Assembly: GCF_011075055.1 (NCBI RefSeq)
Contig: NC_058149.1
Coordinates: 10,298,449 to 10,362,448, forward strand
Length of the DNA: 64,000 bases
Direction of reading: 5' to 3'
Source: Mangifera indica
Taxonomy: Eukaryota > Streptophyta > Magnoliopsida > Sapindales > Anacardiaceae
The notes under the pieces are model-generated. The model saw only the letters and a program-made list of their open reading frames with translations. It did no database searches and had not been told where the DNA came from. Positions 1 through 12,669 of this stretch are shown piece after piece; positions within the stretch are counted from its first letter, which is position 1, and each line of letters opens with the position of its first letter. A program made the position numbers and the translations under genes.

Positions 1-120
1 TATAAATAACATTTTATCATATAATTAGATATCACTTTAGTTTGATTTAAAATTATTTATATAATAATATATCATCTGTATACTAAATTATATACTAAAA
101 ATATATATATATAATTTTAT
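1..120. repeat. AT-rich hairpin MITE, cut by window edge
   Basis: This stretch contains the recurrent core of a short AT-rich inverted-repeat element: ATATAATTAGAT followed by TTTGATTTAAAATTATTT and then the mirror arm. The same arrangement is clearer at 3341-3506, 47840-48013 and 54207-54358. The left end lies outside the window. No coding capacity is visible. Confidence 0.5.
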
Positions 121-186
121 TGATTTTTTAAATTGAGACACCCACTAGATGTGCTAAACAAATGTGGCAAGATTGAATTATTTAGA

Positions 187-869
187 GGCCAAAGGACTAT
201 TTCCCACCCAAATTTTAATACAAAATTAAATATACACTCGTGGTGTTTTAAAAACTCAAACACATACCCATAAACTAACTGCCTTTAAAATTTTTTATTA
301 GAATTAAAAATAAAATTATTATTTTATCAATAATATTAAAAAAATATATAATTTTATTTCATTTCACCCCTAGCCTCAACTTTGAAAAAATAACTTTTTC
401 CCCCAAATCTCTAGGATTTTCTCTTCTCTCTGACGATGGTAACCAACATGGTCTCCACCTTTAGCCCAGTCGTCTCCCTTCTTGATAGACAACATTGATG
501 GAAACGAAGTTGGTCTTGTCTTCATTGACAGAGACAAAGTTTTTTGTCTCCGTTGAAGTCGTTTGTTAAGGAAGGAGATGATCGGACTAAAGGCAGAGAT
601 GGTGGCAGCCACCATTGTCAGAGAGGGGAGAAAACCCTAGGATTTTTTTTTTTTGGGTTATTTTTCAAAGTTGAGGTTGAAAGGTGAAATGTGAGTTTTT
701 AAAACTCGGGATAGAGAAATGAGATAAAATTATATATTTTTTAATATTATTAATAAAATAATAATTTTATCTTTAGCTCTAATAAAAATTTTTAATAACA
801 ATTAATTTATGAGATAAAATATGTATTTATCTTTGTATTAAAACTTAAATGAAAAATAGCTCTTTGACC
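187..869. mobile_element. Mutator-like foldback element with perfect 9-bp TSD
   Basis: The left end reads GGCCAAAGGACTATTTCCCA and the right end is its degraded inverted copy ending TCTTTGACC. The element is flanked on both sides by the 9-bp direct repeat TTATTTAGA (178-186 and 870-878), the duplication length expected of Mutator-superfamily insertions. The interior holds inverted AT-rich arms and a less palindromic core with GACGATGG/CATTGTC-type segments. No transposase is present, so it would have to move in trans. A 79-codon minus-strand frame inside it (376-615) is not supported as a gene. Confidence 0.85.
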
Positions 870-3340
870 TTATTTAGATGGTGACCGGGAAAAAATAATG
901 ACCAAAATAATTACAAGCAATGCCGTGACCTTTATGTGTAAATTAAAATAGGAAGAAATGGTCTGGTTTCGTCAATTTTGGTAGGCAGGACGTAGGGAAA
1001 TTAATTAAGTGGTTTATGTGATTTTAGTCAACATATTAGGTGTTTCACGATCGGTGTAATTAATAGAATGAAATTGGACAAATTTGTTTTAATATATAAC
1101 ATAGATTTTGGTTGAAGTTACCCAATATTCAAACTTGGAATCTTATAAGTTCAAAGAATTTTCGACAAAGAATTAGTCATCCACTAATAATATTTTGCTA
1201 AAATTAGGTTTAAATGTTTGTATAAAATGTTTAATACTTTTATTTTATAGGTTTTTTCTAATGTTATTATGTTTATGATGAAGGGTTTTTGTTTATCATT
1301 TCGAGTTAGGGTTTAGGATTTTTTTTGTTATGAATATTGTGTTTTTTAAAGCTAAAATTGATTCATTGTTGATAGAAAAATAATAAAAGATTCCGACTGT
1401 GTGTTTTTTTGTTTTTTTACAAAATTCAAAACAATAAAAAAAAACTTTTCAATGTGATTTACTTTATTGATTTTCTAGATATTAAAGGGTAGAGATTCAG
1501 TGATGTACTCATACATTTTGTATTCCTTTAACAAATAAATAAAGATAACTAGTTTTAGAGTTTGATTTCAATTGAATGAAGTTAATGTCTACTCCATCCC
1601 ATTAGAATTCGCGATAGTCATAAGGGTGGCATTTGGTCCTCGCATGTTGATTAGAGGACCAAAAAATATCCCTACTTAGGGTTATTTCCTAAGATATTTG
1701 AAGGGAAGGCTATAAGTACCTTGCAAGTCTCATATTAACTATTTAACTTTTGTTTTAATATACTTTATTGACAAGTTTTGTGTCTAACATAACAAAATGA
1801 TATTAACCTATCATGGAGTACCTTGGCTTTATAGAGATTGACACCCCCAATAGACGGTCACTTAATATTGAGCAATATGTCAATTCAATCTAGAAATCTC
1901 CCACAAAAACATACTTGGTGATGATGAAAAGATCTTTGTATATAACGATGACATCTCGATCAATAATTGTTATTTCTTGCCCAATCCTTGCCTTGATTTA
2001 TGTGAGTCTAACTGAATTTCGATAACATCTTACCACAAAAATGTGAGATGATGTCAAAGATGTTGTTGACACATAAGCATACGAGCAAGGGCCTTATAAC
2101 CATGTTTTAAAAGAATATTGACCTTTGAATCATGACATTTAGTTGGCTTATTGTGCAAGCTATGCATTGTCGGCTAACGTTGTGAAGCGAGTAAGCTCAC
2201 ACTAGGATATAATGCATGAGGGAAGAGCGAGCTTAGCGGTGCACATTGGTTGCACTTGGTGGTTAAACTCCAAGCCTCGAGAGACACCAATGTCATGAGT
2301 TTTGACCACCTCAAAATGTATGTCTTTTGTAGGCTATGTCTACGTAATGTGTGGGAATATGATTGTTTGAGATCCACCTTAGTTAGTGTCCTTGAAGAAT
2401 GCTTCGAAAAAGTATGTTTATAAAAATTACAAGCGAGTATTTTAAAAAGGATTCGATTGAAAATAAAAGTCTTAAAGAAAATTACTAAATTTTATGAGAG
2501 CTTTCTTATCTAATTTAGGTTGAAATTTGTTTGTATTTTAACAAGTTTATGTGTTTTGAGCTAAAAATGTATATAAACATGGAAGAACACAAACAACATA
2601 AATACAATTACACTAAATTATATCTAACAAATAACCAAATAATCGAGCAAATTATTGGTTGAATTAAACCATAAAAGCAACAATAAAAAACCTTAAAATT
2701 TGAAATGTCAAAGGAAAACAAATACCTTATGTCCGAAACACAAAAATGTTAAGGTCGGTTATACAAGATTCAGGCAAACGAAATTGATTCATGACGTTTG
2801 AAGATAGAAAGATAGAATTTTATACTTAGATTAAATGGTATTTATTATAATAAGAATAATAAACAATAAGTAAATAGTAAAATTTAAAGTTTAACTTTTG
2901 CGGTGTTATCAGTTCAATTTTGAAAAGATATTCTGAATTTAGTGAGATTCCTTTCTTTAAAAAAATAATATAAAATAGTAGCAAAATATGAGAAAAAGTT
3001 TTCAAAAAGCCAATATTATATTCTTATTTATCTTTTATTATTATTTTTTTGAATAAAATAAAGAGTGACATAAAAGTTCAACAAAGAAAGTTGCAAAGTG
3101 AAGAACAGAAGCGGCGCCTTCAATATTCAACGCTTCCGTCAACTTACGCTAATATAAGTCCATGATTCACAGCTACGCTGACGGTGTCTTCACTAATTAA
3201 TTTCGATCAAATTTTAGGGTTGTTAATATAATTATCAAAATTAAGAGAGTGCACAAAAATTGACTAACTCTTTAGGAGTTTTACGGATATAACTGACACA
3301 TTATTATTGGAAGGAAAAATCTATATATAAATAAGAGCAA

Positions 3341-3506
3341 TACTATGTGTACCTACTTTGGATACATAAATATATATATACTCATATATGTCATTATATG
3401 ATTGATTATTGTTTTATTTTCAATTCAAAATCATCTAACATATGATGACACATATAAATACGTATATATTTATGTATCCAAAATAAGTACACATAGTTTT
3501 ATTGTA
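3341..3506. mobile_element. ~165-bp hairpin MITE
   Basis: The left end CAATACTATGTGTACCTACT pairs with the right end AAGTACACATAGTTTTATTG. Between them the two arms mirror each other across a central TTTTCAATTCAAAATCATCTAA segment (given here only as a landmark at about 3416-3440). The whole unit could fold into one hairpin. It has no coding capacity. The same ends recur at 11309, 33836, 47840 and 48114, so this is a real family. Confidence 0.75.
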
Positions 3507-4397
3507 TAAATAAATCTTAAATTTATTGTCCACGATCATAATAACTTGAGATAAACCTTCAGACTGAAAAATTCTTTGACAAAATATGAACATGAAGAGA
3601 CATATATTTAAAACTTTTACTCACATAGGCTTGCATGCCAAAAGTGTCAATATACATATATCAAAATAAAGCCTCAAACATAAATGTAAATCTGATCATT
3701 CATGTCATTAATAATAGTGTCTAAAATCTCAAAACAAATAATTAAAATATGCAAAAGTATCACATGGTCTCAAACTATATAACTTTATGCAATTTTATAG
3801 GTTGACCCGTTACTCATTTCGTTTGCCTGTAAAACCACAAACAAAGAAACGTGTGAATGTTACAACACGTCATAAATAGATGACCTATTGACACTTTAAG
3901 TGCAAAACAATTGAACTAGTGTTCTTAAGTTGAATTGAAATCTCGTATTATGTGATCTACCTACAGATGTTTTCTGACATTTTGGATGCATATCCGTCTA
4001 ACTACAATATACTTTTCCTCTATAATCATAGGTATTGTCATCCTGAATGACTAGTTTTAAACTCATAGTATCATGCAGATACCAACTCTGATCTAAACAT
4101 CCCTAATGCTATGTGAAAACATACTAAAGGACATCTCAACTTGCAAATCAATCTCGCCTCCACCTTGAATGTGATGATTGTGTTTCTATTACCACTTCCC
4201 TTATATTGACATTGATTGACCTCGCCATTAAGGTTAAGTTTTGAATGAATTCATGACAAGAGTGACAGAAGATAAAAAGACGATGTTCAAGAAGTGACGT
4301 CAACTTACTTTTAAATCGTTAGTTTTATCACCGAAGAAATTAATTAGAGAAGAAATTGATTCTAATATATGTTTTGCACTATAAAAGTTTGAAAATA

Positions 4398-4431
4398 TAC
4401 TAAACCTTAGGTAAGAATTAGCCTTTTGGCC
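4398..4431. repeat. Isolated right end of a foldback element
   Basis: The sequence AAACCTTAGGTAAGAATTAG followed by CCTTTTGGCC matches the right terminal inverted repeat of the foldback family. No matching left end was found nearby, so it is probably a truncated relic. It lies about 430 bp upstream of the O-fucosyltransferase start codon, within likely promoter sequence. Confidence 0.5.
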
Positions 4432-4857
4432 TCTCCAAAATAAAAAAATATTGATCGGAGGTTGAGAAAATCATTTTATCAAAATTCCAGTGGAAAATAC
4501 TTATTCAACCAAAAATTGATATTGGTAAAATCCCAAGTCCCTGTCGGTCAACTGACTAATTCATAACGTACCTTTCATTTAATTTTAATTGACAAACCTT
4601 CAATGGCAGCTAATCATTAATGGAAAGTAGTTATTTTACCCTTTCAACACCGAATAATCTGAAAGTAAATGAATTCTCATTCTACGCGATACGCGGATTT
4701 CAGACTTTTTGGGTTTTGGAGACATAACAACGTGTAATCGGCTAAAGTCTGTGTCTGCTTCAATCTATCGAATAGAGTTTGTTCAGTTTGTTGATGACAA
4801 TCTCCTCAATTTCCAGTCAAGTATAACAACAGTATATACTTCTAATACATCGGCATA

Positions 4858-7800
4858 ATGGGTCATCACCACCATCACAACACCGGCGATGGAGGAGTTT
4901 CTCATCAGCGGGTCAACAGCCCGCGATTCTCCGGCTCAATGACTCGACGAGCTCACTCTTTCAAGCGTAATCCTAACAACACTCAGAACAATGTTAACGA
5001 GATAATTACTAACACCAGTGGTTCTAGTTTTAGTACTCACCATGAAATTGATGTGCTAGTGAACTCTCCCAGATCTGAGATTGGACCCAGCTCGGGTTCT
5101 TGTGATACGTCTGAGTTTAAGCACCAAACTGTGAACCATGTGAGCCAGAGAGTTCATTTAAAGGGTTTGTTGAAGAAGCCAGTTGTGGGATCTGTGGTTT
5201 TAGTATTGGGTTTCAGAGAAAAGAAGAAGCTTGGTCATTGGATGTTCTTGGTTTTTTGTGGGGTTTGTTTGTTTTTAGGTGTTTTCAGGATCTGTGTTAA
5301 TGGCTGGTTTGGATCTGCCATTGAAAGAGCCGCCTCCGATCAGGTTTGCTTTACAACTCTGTTTATTTCTGTATGTTGGTGATTTTTTGAGCTTCTGTAG
5401 TTTAATTTCTATATATGTATGTGGTTCATAGTGCTATTTATGCAATGACTGATGGCATATCAATTGGGACGTGCTATCTGCTTATAGTAATGTTATGAAA
5501 TTTTTGCATGTTGCAGTTTTGAAGGTTGTTTCTTCTACAAGGATTTTGTTTGATTGAAGGCATCTATTTTCCTTCTCATTACAGATTTGTTCCTTGCTCG
5601 TTGGAATAGAATGATGCAGTTTTGTTATCTGCAATGCATATTTAAACTTTTTGTTGATCGTATTTAACTTCCTAGTGTGTAATGTGGAAACCCAACGTCT
5701 AACATCACCTAACACAAGAGTAAAAAGGCAAAAGGAATTTACATGGAAACCCAAAATAAGGGAAAAATTACAGGCAGAGGAGTTGTGCTCATGATTTCAT
5801 CCCAAAACTCTTTTCCTAAGGCTGGATTTGAAATCATACACTGAGCCTTCTCAAGTAGTATTCTGTTCATCCTTTTTACAACTCCATTTTGCCGAGGAGT
5901 TCCAACAACAGTTCTATGTCTTGCAATGCCTTGATTTTACAAAATTCATTAAATTCTTCATTGCAGAATTCTAACTCATAGTTTGTTCTAAGTCTTTTAA
6001 TATGCTACTCTCTTTGCTTCTCAACTTGGGTCTTTCACTACTTGAAAGTAGCAAACACTTGATTCTTTCTCCTTGAACAAATATGTCCAAACTATTCTAG
6101 AAAAATCATCAATGAAGGTGAGCATGTATCTAGCTCTACCTCCCTTAGAAGGAACTTGGGGTGGCCTCTAAAGGTTTGAATGGATTTAGTTTAGAGTCCC
6201 TCTGGGCTTGTGTGTGACTAGTGCTGAAACTTACTATTATTTTTTTTTCTCAAACATAATGTCCACAGAAACTTCCCTTTATGTTATCCACATAACAACC
6301 CTCTTTTACTCAAAACTGCCATCCCTTTCTAACTCATATGACCAAGCCTCATATGCAAGAGCTTGGTAGTATCTGAATCAGATGTAGAAGTGGTAACAAC
6401 TGTTGATCTTGTAATTTAGAACCATGCAGTAAATACAGAGTACTAATTTTGTCAGTTTTCATCAATGACAGAGCACCCTTGGAGAATTTAAGTACTCCTA
6501 CGTCACTTCTAAACTTGCAACTGTTCCTTTCTAGAGAACCTCAAAAAATCAAAATCTTCTTCTAGAATGTGTTTCACTCCTGAAAGTGTTCTGGTTACCC
6601 CATTATGCATCTTAATTTGTAGTGTGCCCATTCCAGCCGCCTTAAATATGTAACCATTACCCAAAAACACACCTCCATTGAATGACTCATAAGTTGTTAA
6701 CCAATTTTTGTTAGGAATAACACAAAGAAACTCACTGATTTTGTCATTTATAATATTTGCTTCTTCTGAGTTAGTCAAATTATCATTTGCTTTTTGTCTA
6801 TTTTCCAATTTGAAAAAGTCGGCCTTTACATGTCCCTTCTTCTTACATATATTACAAACGAATTTCTATTTTTTGACATGGACTTAAACTTTTAGAGACT
6901 TCGAATTTCTCTCCTTTAGTCTTCCTCAATCAATAAATAAACCAACATCCTTATTTCCTTCGACAACTGTCAAATTCCTATCAATCTTTTCTTTTGTCTC
7001 TAAATTTGACTTTACCTAATCTGAGGAAAATTCATCTCTTCCATATATCATGGTGTGCCTAAAGTTCTTAAAGGAAGTAGACAACGAACACAAAAATAAA
7101 AACATTTGATCCTGACCTTCAATTTTCACATCTAGCTTCATCAAGCTAGATGTGAAATTTAAACCTTCTGACCTCCGCAAAGTGTAGAGAAATTCTTTTA
7201 ACTATAGCTTGTTGGTGAGAGATTTCTTCAAGTATTTAATATTTATCCCCCAATTTCATCCTTGCTCCTGCAACAGTTTTCTCCTTCATAATTTCTCATA
7301 GTATATTGGCACTCAAAGCCGATTGGATTGACAAAAAGGCTCTTTCATCCATGTCATCCCATCCATCATTGTCCAAATTCTTTGGTTGCTTTGCTTTCCC
7401 ATGCAACGCCTTCTTTGTAACTTCAGTGGTTAATACTGCCATCATTCTATTTTGCTAGATTACAAAGCTAGTTAACCATCAAACTTCCCAATTTCAACCT
7501 TAAAAGATGATGCTAAAGTAGATACTATTAGTACCTGCTTTGATTCCACTTGTTATGTGAAAACCTAAGAAACAAATAATGGAAGAAACAATGCAAGATC
7601 AAATGAACTTACGTGGAAACTCAAAATAAAAAAAAATCATGGGCAAAGGATGGAGAAATCACTAATACTGTAGTTTAAATTACAAGGAGAATACAAGAAA
7701 TTGAAAGCTTTCTTGAATATCAAGCGCAAAAGAACATAAGGCGACTTGCTTATGCCTCTCTTAAAACTTAATAAAATCTGCAAACAATATATATATACAT

Positions 7801-10800
7801 CTGTGACAGAATGACCTTTCCATTAGATGGAATGCTTGTTTTGGAACTCAAGTCGTGGCCTCTCAAAGTAGGAATGAGACCATTTGTCTGGTCATTCACT
7901 ATTCTTCCCAAAATTGATGATTCAAGTGGAATGTTCGTTCATAATGATGAAATGTCTGTTTTGTTGTTGGAACACTTGCTCTTCAACCTAGGACACCTGT
8001 TCCAAAATTCAAGTCACTACATCCATCATGGTGTATAACTTATGGAGCATGTTGTTTGTAAAATGATGTTTTGGGTCAACATATATCTTTTATTGTTACT
8101 AATTGAAGTTCATTATTTTACTTACCCAAAAAACAAAAAAGGAATTTTAGTATTTTCATAGCATGATAAGTTTGTTTGTGCATATATGAGCTCTTGCATT
8201 TTCTTTTTGATTACCTACCTATATCTTAACCAAGCTAGTCTTGTGTTTTTCTAGGACTTACCTTCCTCTTCCATCGCTCAGTCAAATGTAATGGACCATA
8301 GCTCTCATGATTACCGGACAGGGGAAGGAGGTAATGATGTTGAACGGACTTTAAAGATGGTTGCATCTGGTGTTGTTGGTAGTAACTATGGCACTACCGA
8401 AGTAAGTGTCAAACACATAACTTATACATTTCATCTATTTTTGTTTTTGTTAGTAAATATAAGAAGTCATAATTTTTAACAGGAATTCCATAAAAATGGT
8501 TTGTTACTGAGAATGAAGAAGATGTTAGCTTCTTGAATAGTTCATTTACTTCATTCGTGAAATTGACTTCTTGTTCAGTGTTCAGGTATCTGGTCCCAGC
8601 CTAACAGTGAGAATTACACCCAGTGCATTGGTGATCCAAAAAACCACAAAAGTAAGAAACTTATACTTGTGTTTGTGTTCCTTATGTTTTTAGCATCCTC
8701 TTAGTTCCCAATTCTTGCTTCTCTTGGCAGAGCTAGATGCAAAGACAAATGGCTACATGCTCATTAATGCTAATGGTGGCTTGAACCAGATGAGATTTGG
8801 GGTCTGGCTGTTGTGTGTTTTTATCATTTCTACAGGATTATGTTGCGTGGTTCATCTTTTCTGATGTATCCATAATTTTAGAGTGCAGATATGCGATATG
8901 GTTGCTGTTGCTAAGATAATGAAGGCAACACTTGTCCTTCCTATGCTTGATCACAACTCTTACTGGGCTGATGAAAGGTTTGCTTCTTCTATGCATTTTT
9001 CTGATTAAGATAACTACAAATGTGTTGTGTTTTACATTTTATTTACATGTATAACACATCAATACTCAACTTTTAGCCACATTGATTAACCATCAATGAC
9101 TATTAATGACTAACTTGGTCACTGAACATTGTGGTTAAGCTTTGAAAATCCCGTGTTAAATTGTGGGAAAAATAGGTTTATAATGTTGAAATTACCATAT
9201 CTCTCTTCGTGTTGATGCTCTTGCTACCTTAAACCATTGGCACAGACATTTGTCATCTGGGAACTAGTATTTACATTTTCTCTGAAAAAAAATTATTCAT
9301 TGTGTGACGTCCAGTGGACAGATTTCAATGCTAAAATGGCAAAAGAATCCCTTTTAGTTTGAACAATGCAACCATGTGCCCATCACTTAAGTGACAGCAC
9401 ATTTCTGCCATCATCACTGGAGGGTTTCTTCCAATAATACTGAACAGATAATCTTTTTTATGATCATTTAATTGAATCTTTATGATGCCCTCAGGATATT
9501 TTTTTCTGATATGTGTGTGGTCAAGTGGAAAAACTTGTACCGCATAGCATTCATTTAATTTTCTGTAATGCTCTATCATAATCTAATTCATCTTATTTGT
9601 ACACCACAGTGGCTTCAAAGATCTGTTTGATTGGAAACATTTCATGAAAACACTTGAGGATGATATCCATATGGTTGAGACATTACCGCTTGCCTTTGCT
9701 GCATTAGAGCCTTTCAACAAAACACCAATATCTTGGTCTAAGGTGAGTAAATGTTTTATCTATAATTAGCTGATATCTCAGTATCTGTAGGACAAACCAC
9801 CTTAGGCACATGCCAGTTAATGTGGGCCTTCTTTTTTCAACAAAGAGTAGTGCACTAAGCTACATGTTAATTTATTCTGATATGAACTTTAGGAGAACTA
9901 CACCTTAAAAGATAACTATTGAGATTGAAGAGCCCAAGACCATATAAACCCTACATTAGAAGCCCATGCTTTCCAATGTGAGATCCAAGTTTCATACTTT
10001 GCATTTAGAATCCTAACAGGCCATCACCTTTCGCAACCCCAGCACCCACGTGGGCTGGCTGTGTGCTAGCTTCTTGCTAGTCTCAGGCGAACATTGCAAT
10101 GTCGGCGTTACCACCCGCGCCGCATAATTGCTATTGGAAATGGGTGTGGGTTAATGAAAGTCGGGTTATGGGCTGGAAATGTGGCTTGGTGTTGGGTTGG
10201 ATAAGTAATGGGAGTTGGGTTTGGGTGATTGACAACTTGGTTATGGGCTGGAAATGTGGTCTGGTTTGAGGAGTTGGGTTGTTGGTGAGTTGGGCTGATA
10301 ATGTGAATGGGCTGTGGGTTATGTAAAGTGTTAATGTTTTGAGAGTTATGGGCTTGGAAGAACCATACCTCAAAAGTTAGCTATTGAGATTGGAGAGCCT
10401 AAAGTTATATAAACTTCATATTAGAAATTCATACTTTCCAATGTGGGAACTAAGTCACATACCTTGCACTTAGAATCCTAACATACCATCACACTTCATA
10501 GCCCTAACGCTTAGGCAGGCTAACTGTGTGTTAGCTCTTTACTAGCCCTGGGTGAATACTGCAATGTCGGTGTCACTACCTGTGCTGCACAATTGTGGCT
10601 AAGAGATGTAATGGCGGGCCTGATACCAAATGATATGAACATTGGGAGAACAACACCTGAAATAGTCAATTCGATAATTTGGGTACTCACACCGGTGTGC
10701 AAGTGTTATGCTAAGCCATTTTTACATCATTCTTGCTAGATCTTCTATTGTTGTAATCTTCTCTGAGATGGAGTAGTAATCTTTTAACTTGTATTCTTTT

Positions 10801-12669
10801 CTTCAGGTTGGCTATTACAAAACAGAGGTGCTCCCCCTGTTGAAGCAGCACAAAGTAATCTATTTTACCCATACTGATTCTCGTATTGCCAACAATGGAA
10901 TCCCAAGTTCCTTACAAAAGCTGAGGTGTCGTGTAAATTATAGGGCATTGAAGTATTCAGCCCCCATAGAACAACTGGGAAATACCTTGGTTTCTAGAAT
11001 GAGAGAAAATGGAAGCCCATATCTTGCTCTTCATTTAAGGCAAGTTCTAGTACTTGTATATGTTACACTGAGTGAGTTGGAAAATTTTTCTTTTTTTCTT
11101 GGGGTGTTTGTGGCCTGACCTTTTTTAAAAAATAAAATGTGTATTATTTTGCTCTCCCTTATTTTGAATTTAGATGTTCAGGTTTTTTTTTTTTTCCCTA
11201 AAAGCTGTATAGTTAATGCTAACTTTTTATTTAATATTATTTTTTTGAAAATGAAACCACAATAGTATCTACACTTTTGAGTTCTGATGGCAAATAAAGA
11301 ATAAAAATTGAGTAGTATTATACGTACCCATTTTGAATGCATAAATGAGTACACATTTGTGTGTATCATTTTGTGATTGAGTGTTATTTTATCCTTAATT
11401 TAAAATTTTACCTATTAAGTGTGTACCAATTTGTTTACTCAAAGCAAGTACATATAGTTTTATTGATAAAACTTATAACTATCTGCTTTATCTGATTATC
11501 TGGAGAATCAGTTGTGTCATTCTGAGACCAACAGGGTTCTCTCACTTTTTGGCAATCCTAACTTAGTTTTCAATCTATACTAAATTGTTTTAGATTTGAG
11601 TACTAGTTTGCAGAACTACTGTCAAGCATGTTAGTTTGGAGCTTATGGAAAAGGGGATGTGATCCACTTGCCCCTAGGATGGGCTATATGAAATGTGAAG
11701 CCCTATTTTGACTTGCAGATTTTCTAATAATTTGTTGTTTTCTCTGGCCTGTTGCTTGGACTATATGAGTTCATGCTGAACTCAGTTACTGTTTTCTGAT
11801 TGGGGCTTTTAATTGTTTAAATTGCTAAAAGGAATTAAATAATAAACTAGTTTTTTCATGAACCAGTGTGATAGATTAAGCTTAATCTTTTTATGTTTCT
11901 TTTAGGTACGAAAAAGATATGCTTGCATTTACAGGGTGCAGTCATAATTTGACAGCAGAAGAAGATGATGAGCTACGTAGGATGCGATATGAAGTTAGTC
12001 ATTGGAAGGAAAAGGAGATTAATGGAACAGAAAAGAGATTGCTTGGTGGCTGCCCGTTGACCCCTAGAGAGACTTCACTTCTGCTTAAAGGGCTGGGATT
12101 CCCAGCCAGCACCAGGATTTATTTGGTAGCTGGTGAAGCTTATGGTAAAGGAAGCATGCAATATCTTCAGGATGCCTTCCCCAATATCTACTCTCATTCC
12201 ACTCTTTCTACAGAAGAAGAATTGGATTCCTTCAAAAATCACCAGAACATGTTGGCTGGTTTGGATTATGTAGTTGCGCTACAAAGTGATGTATTTCTTT
12301 ATACTTACGATGGAAATATGGCAAAGGCGGTTCAAGGTCACAGGCGGTTTGAGAACTTCAAGAAGACTATCAATCCAGACAAGTAAAGTGCTGACTTATC
12401 TTAGCTCATGCTGTCAATTTCCATTCTAAACTTGTGAATAATAATTTCATTGCAACCTACATTGCAGGATGAATTTTGTCAAACTTGTTGATGAATATGA
12501 TGAAGGAAAAATTTCATGGAAGAAATTCAATTCAAAAGTGAAAAAGCTACACAAAGACAGAGATGGAGGTCCATATCTTAGGGAGGCTGGAGAGTTTCCA
12601 AAGCTGGAGGAGAGTTTTTTTGCGAATCCACTTCCGGGATGTATTTGTGAAACTGCTCAAAATACATAG
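4858..12669 (+). CDS. O-fucosyltransferase family protein (GT106-like)
   Basis: This is a plant O-fucosyltransferase-domain protein (PF10250 type). Such proteins are type II membrane glycosyltransferases, usually of the Golgi; some GT106 members are rhamnosyl- or mannosyltransferases in cell-wall synthesis, so the donor sugar is not certain here. My exon model is 4858-5343, 8255-8401, 8579-8651, 8731-8801, 8889-8977, 9610-9742, 10807-11039, 11906-12382 and 12468-12669. It gives a continuous frame of 636 codons. The N-terminus (residues 1-125) is hydrophilic with a native run of five His. One membrane segment follows at about 127-146 ([20 protein letters not shown]). The catalytic domain then carries [28 protein letters not shown] (split by an intron), LVAGEAYG and [20 protein letters not shown]. 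All introns are GT-AG except intron 7, which is GC-AG. Intron 1 (2.9 kb) contains a Copia relic and intron 6 a TRIM-like element. Length and motifs match full-length family members, so it is probably functional. Confidence 0.93.
5679..8013 (-). mobile_element. Decayed Copia-type LTR retrotransposon in intron 1
   Basis: Read on the minus strand, an LTR ends at about 7553 with TTTTCACATAACA. It is followed by AGTGGAATCAAAGCAGG, a slightly mutated Met-tRNA primer-binding site. Gag-like residues such as [16 protein letters not shown] appear next. A 99-codon frame (6509-6808) includes [20 protein letters not shown] and [12 protein letters not shown], typical of the Copia gag-pre-integrase region. 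Scattered integrase-like fragments follow down to about 5800. The left edge (5679-5785) matches the LTR end again (TGTAATGTGGAAACCC against TGTTATGTGAAAACCT), so the reverse transcriptase and RNase H part has been deleted. Stops and frameshifts are frequent and the element is dead. The outer LTR edge near 8013 is a guess. Confidence 0.8.
9878..10658 (-). mobile_element. Tandem TRIM-like retroelement in intron 6
   Basis: Three copies of one short terminal repeat are present: 9878-10018 (TGATATGAAC to AATCCTAACA), about 10344-10483, and a truncated copy at 10631-10658. On the minus strand the LTR ends GTTCATATCA and is followed within two or three bases by TGGTATCAGGCCC (10614-10628), a Met-tRNA primer-binding site. 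Internal segments of about 120-150 bp (10019-10135 and 10484-10618) resemble each other. This LTR-internal-LTR-internal-LTR order is typical of tandem TRIM elements. There is no coding sequence. The segment 10137-10343 is a G/T-rich insert with the phrase GGTTATGGGCTGGAAATGTG occurring twice. Confidence 0.7.
11040..11905 (+). other. GC-AG intron (intron 7 of the O-fucosyltransferase gene)
   Basis: The exon ends CATTTAAG and the intron begins GCAAGT, the common form of a GC donor in an otherwise perfect AAG|GCAAGT context. The acceptor is TTTTAG before GTACGAAAAAGATATGC. Joining the two restores an Arg codon within the conserved LALHLR/YEKDM motif and keeps the frame. No GT donor in the immediate surroundings would do this. 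Confidence 0.85.
11309..11467. mobile_element. Hairpin MITE in intron 7
   Basis: The left arm (ATTATACGTACCCATTTTGA) and right arm (AAGTACATATAGTTTTATTG) match the ends of the ~165-bp hairpin family seen at 3341-3506. The arms are more diverged here, suggesting an older insertion. It has no coding capacity and lies in a spliced-out region. Confidence 0.6.

Larger units (their letters stand above)
870..4857. other. Intergenic region upstream of the O-fucosyltransferase gene
   Basis: I find no convincing gene here. The region is AT-rich, with only short random frames. It holds a hairpin MITE at 3341-3506 and the isolated right end of a foldback element at about 4398-4431. Around 4070-4100 the string GATACCAACTCTGAT resembles the reverse complement of a Met-tRNA primer-binding site, which hints at an old LTR-retroelement relic, but no LTR pair or coding domain could be confirmed. 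The last few hundred bases presumably include the promoter and 5' UTR of the next gene. Confidence 0.5.

Noticed and set aside
10131..10373. Minus-strand 80-codon frame with repeated HFQPIT
   Set aside because: It comes from the G/T-rich tandem segment in the TRIM region; repeated codons reflect DNA repetition.
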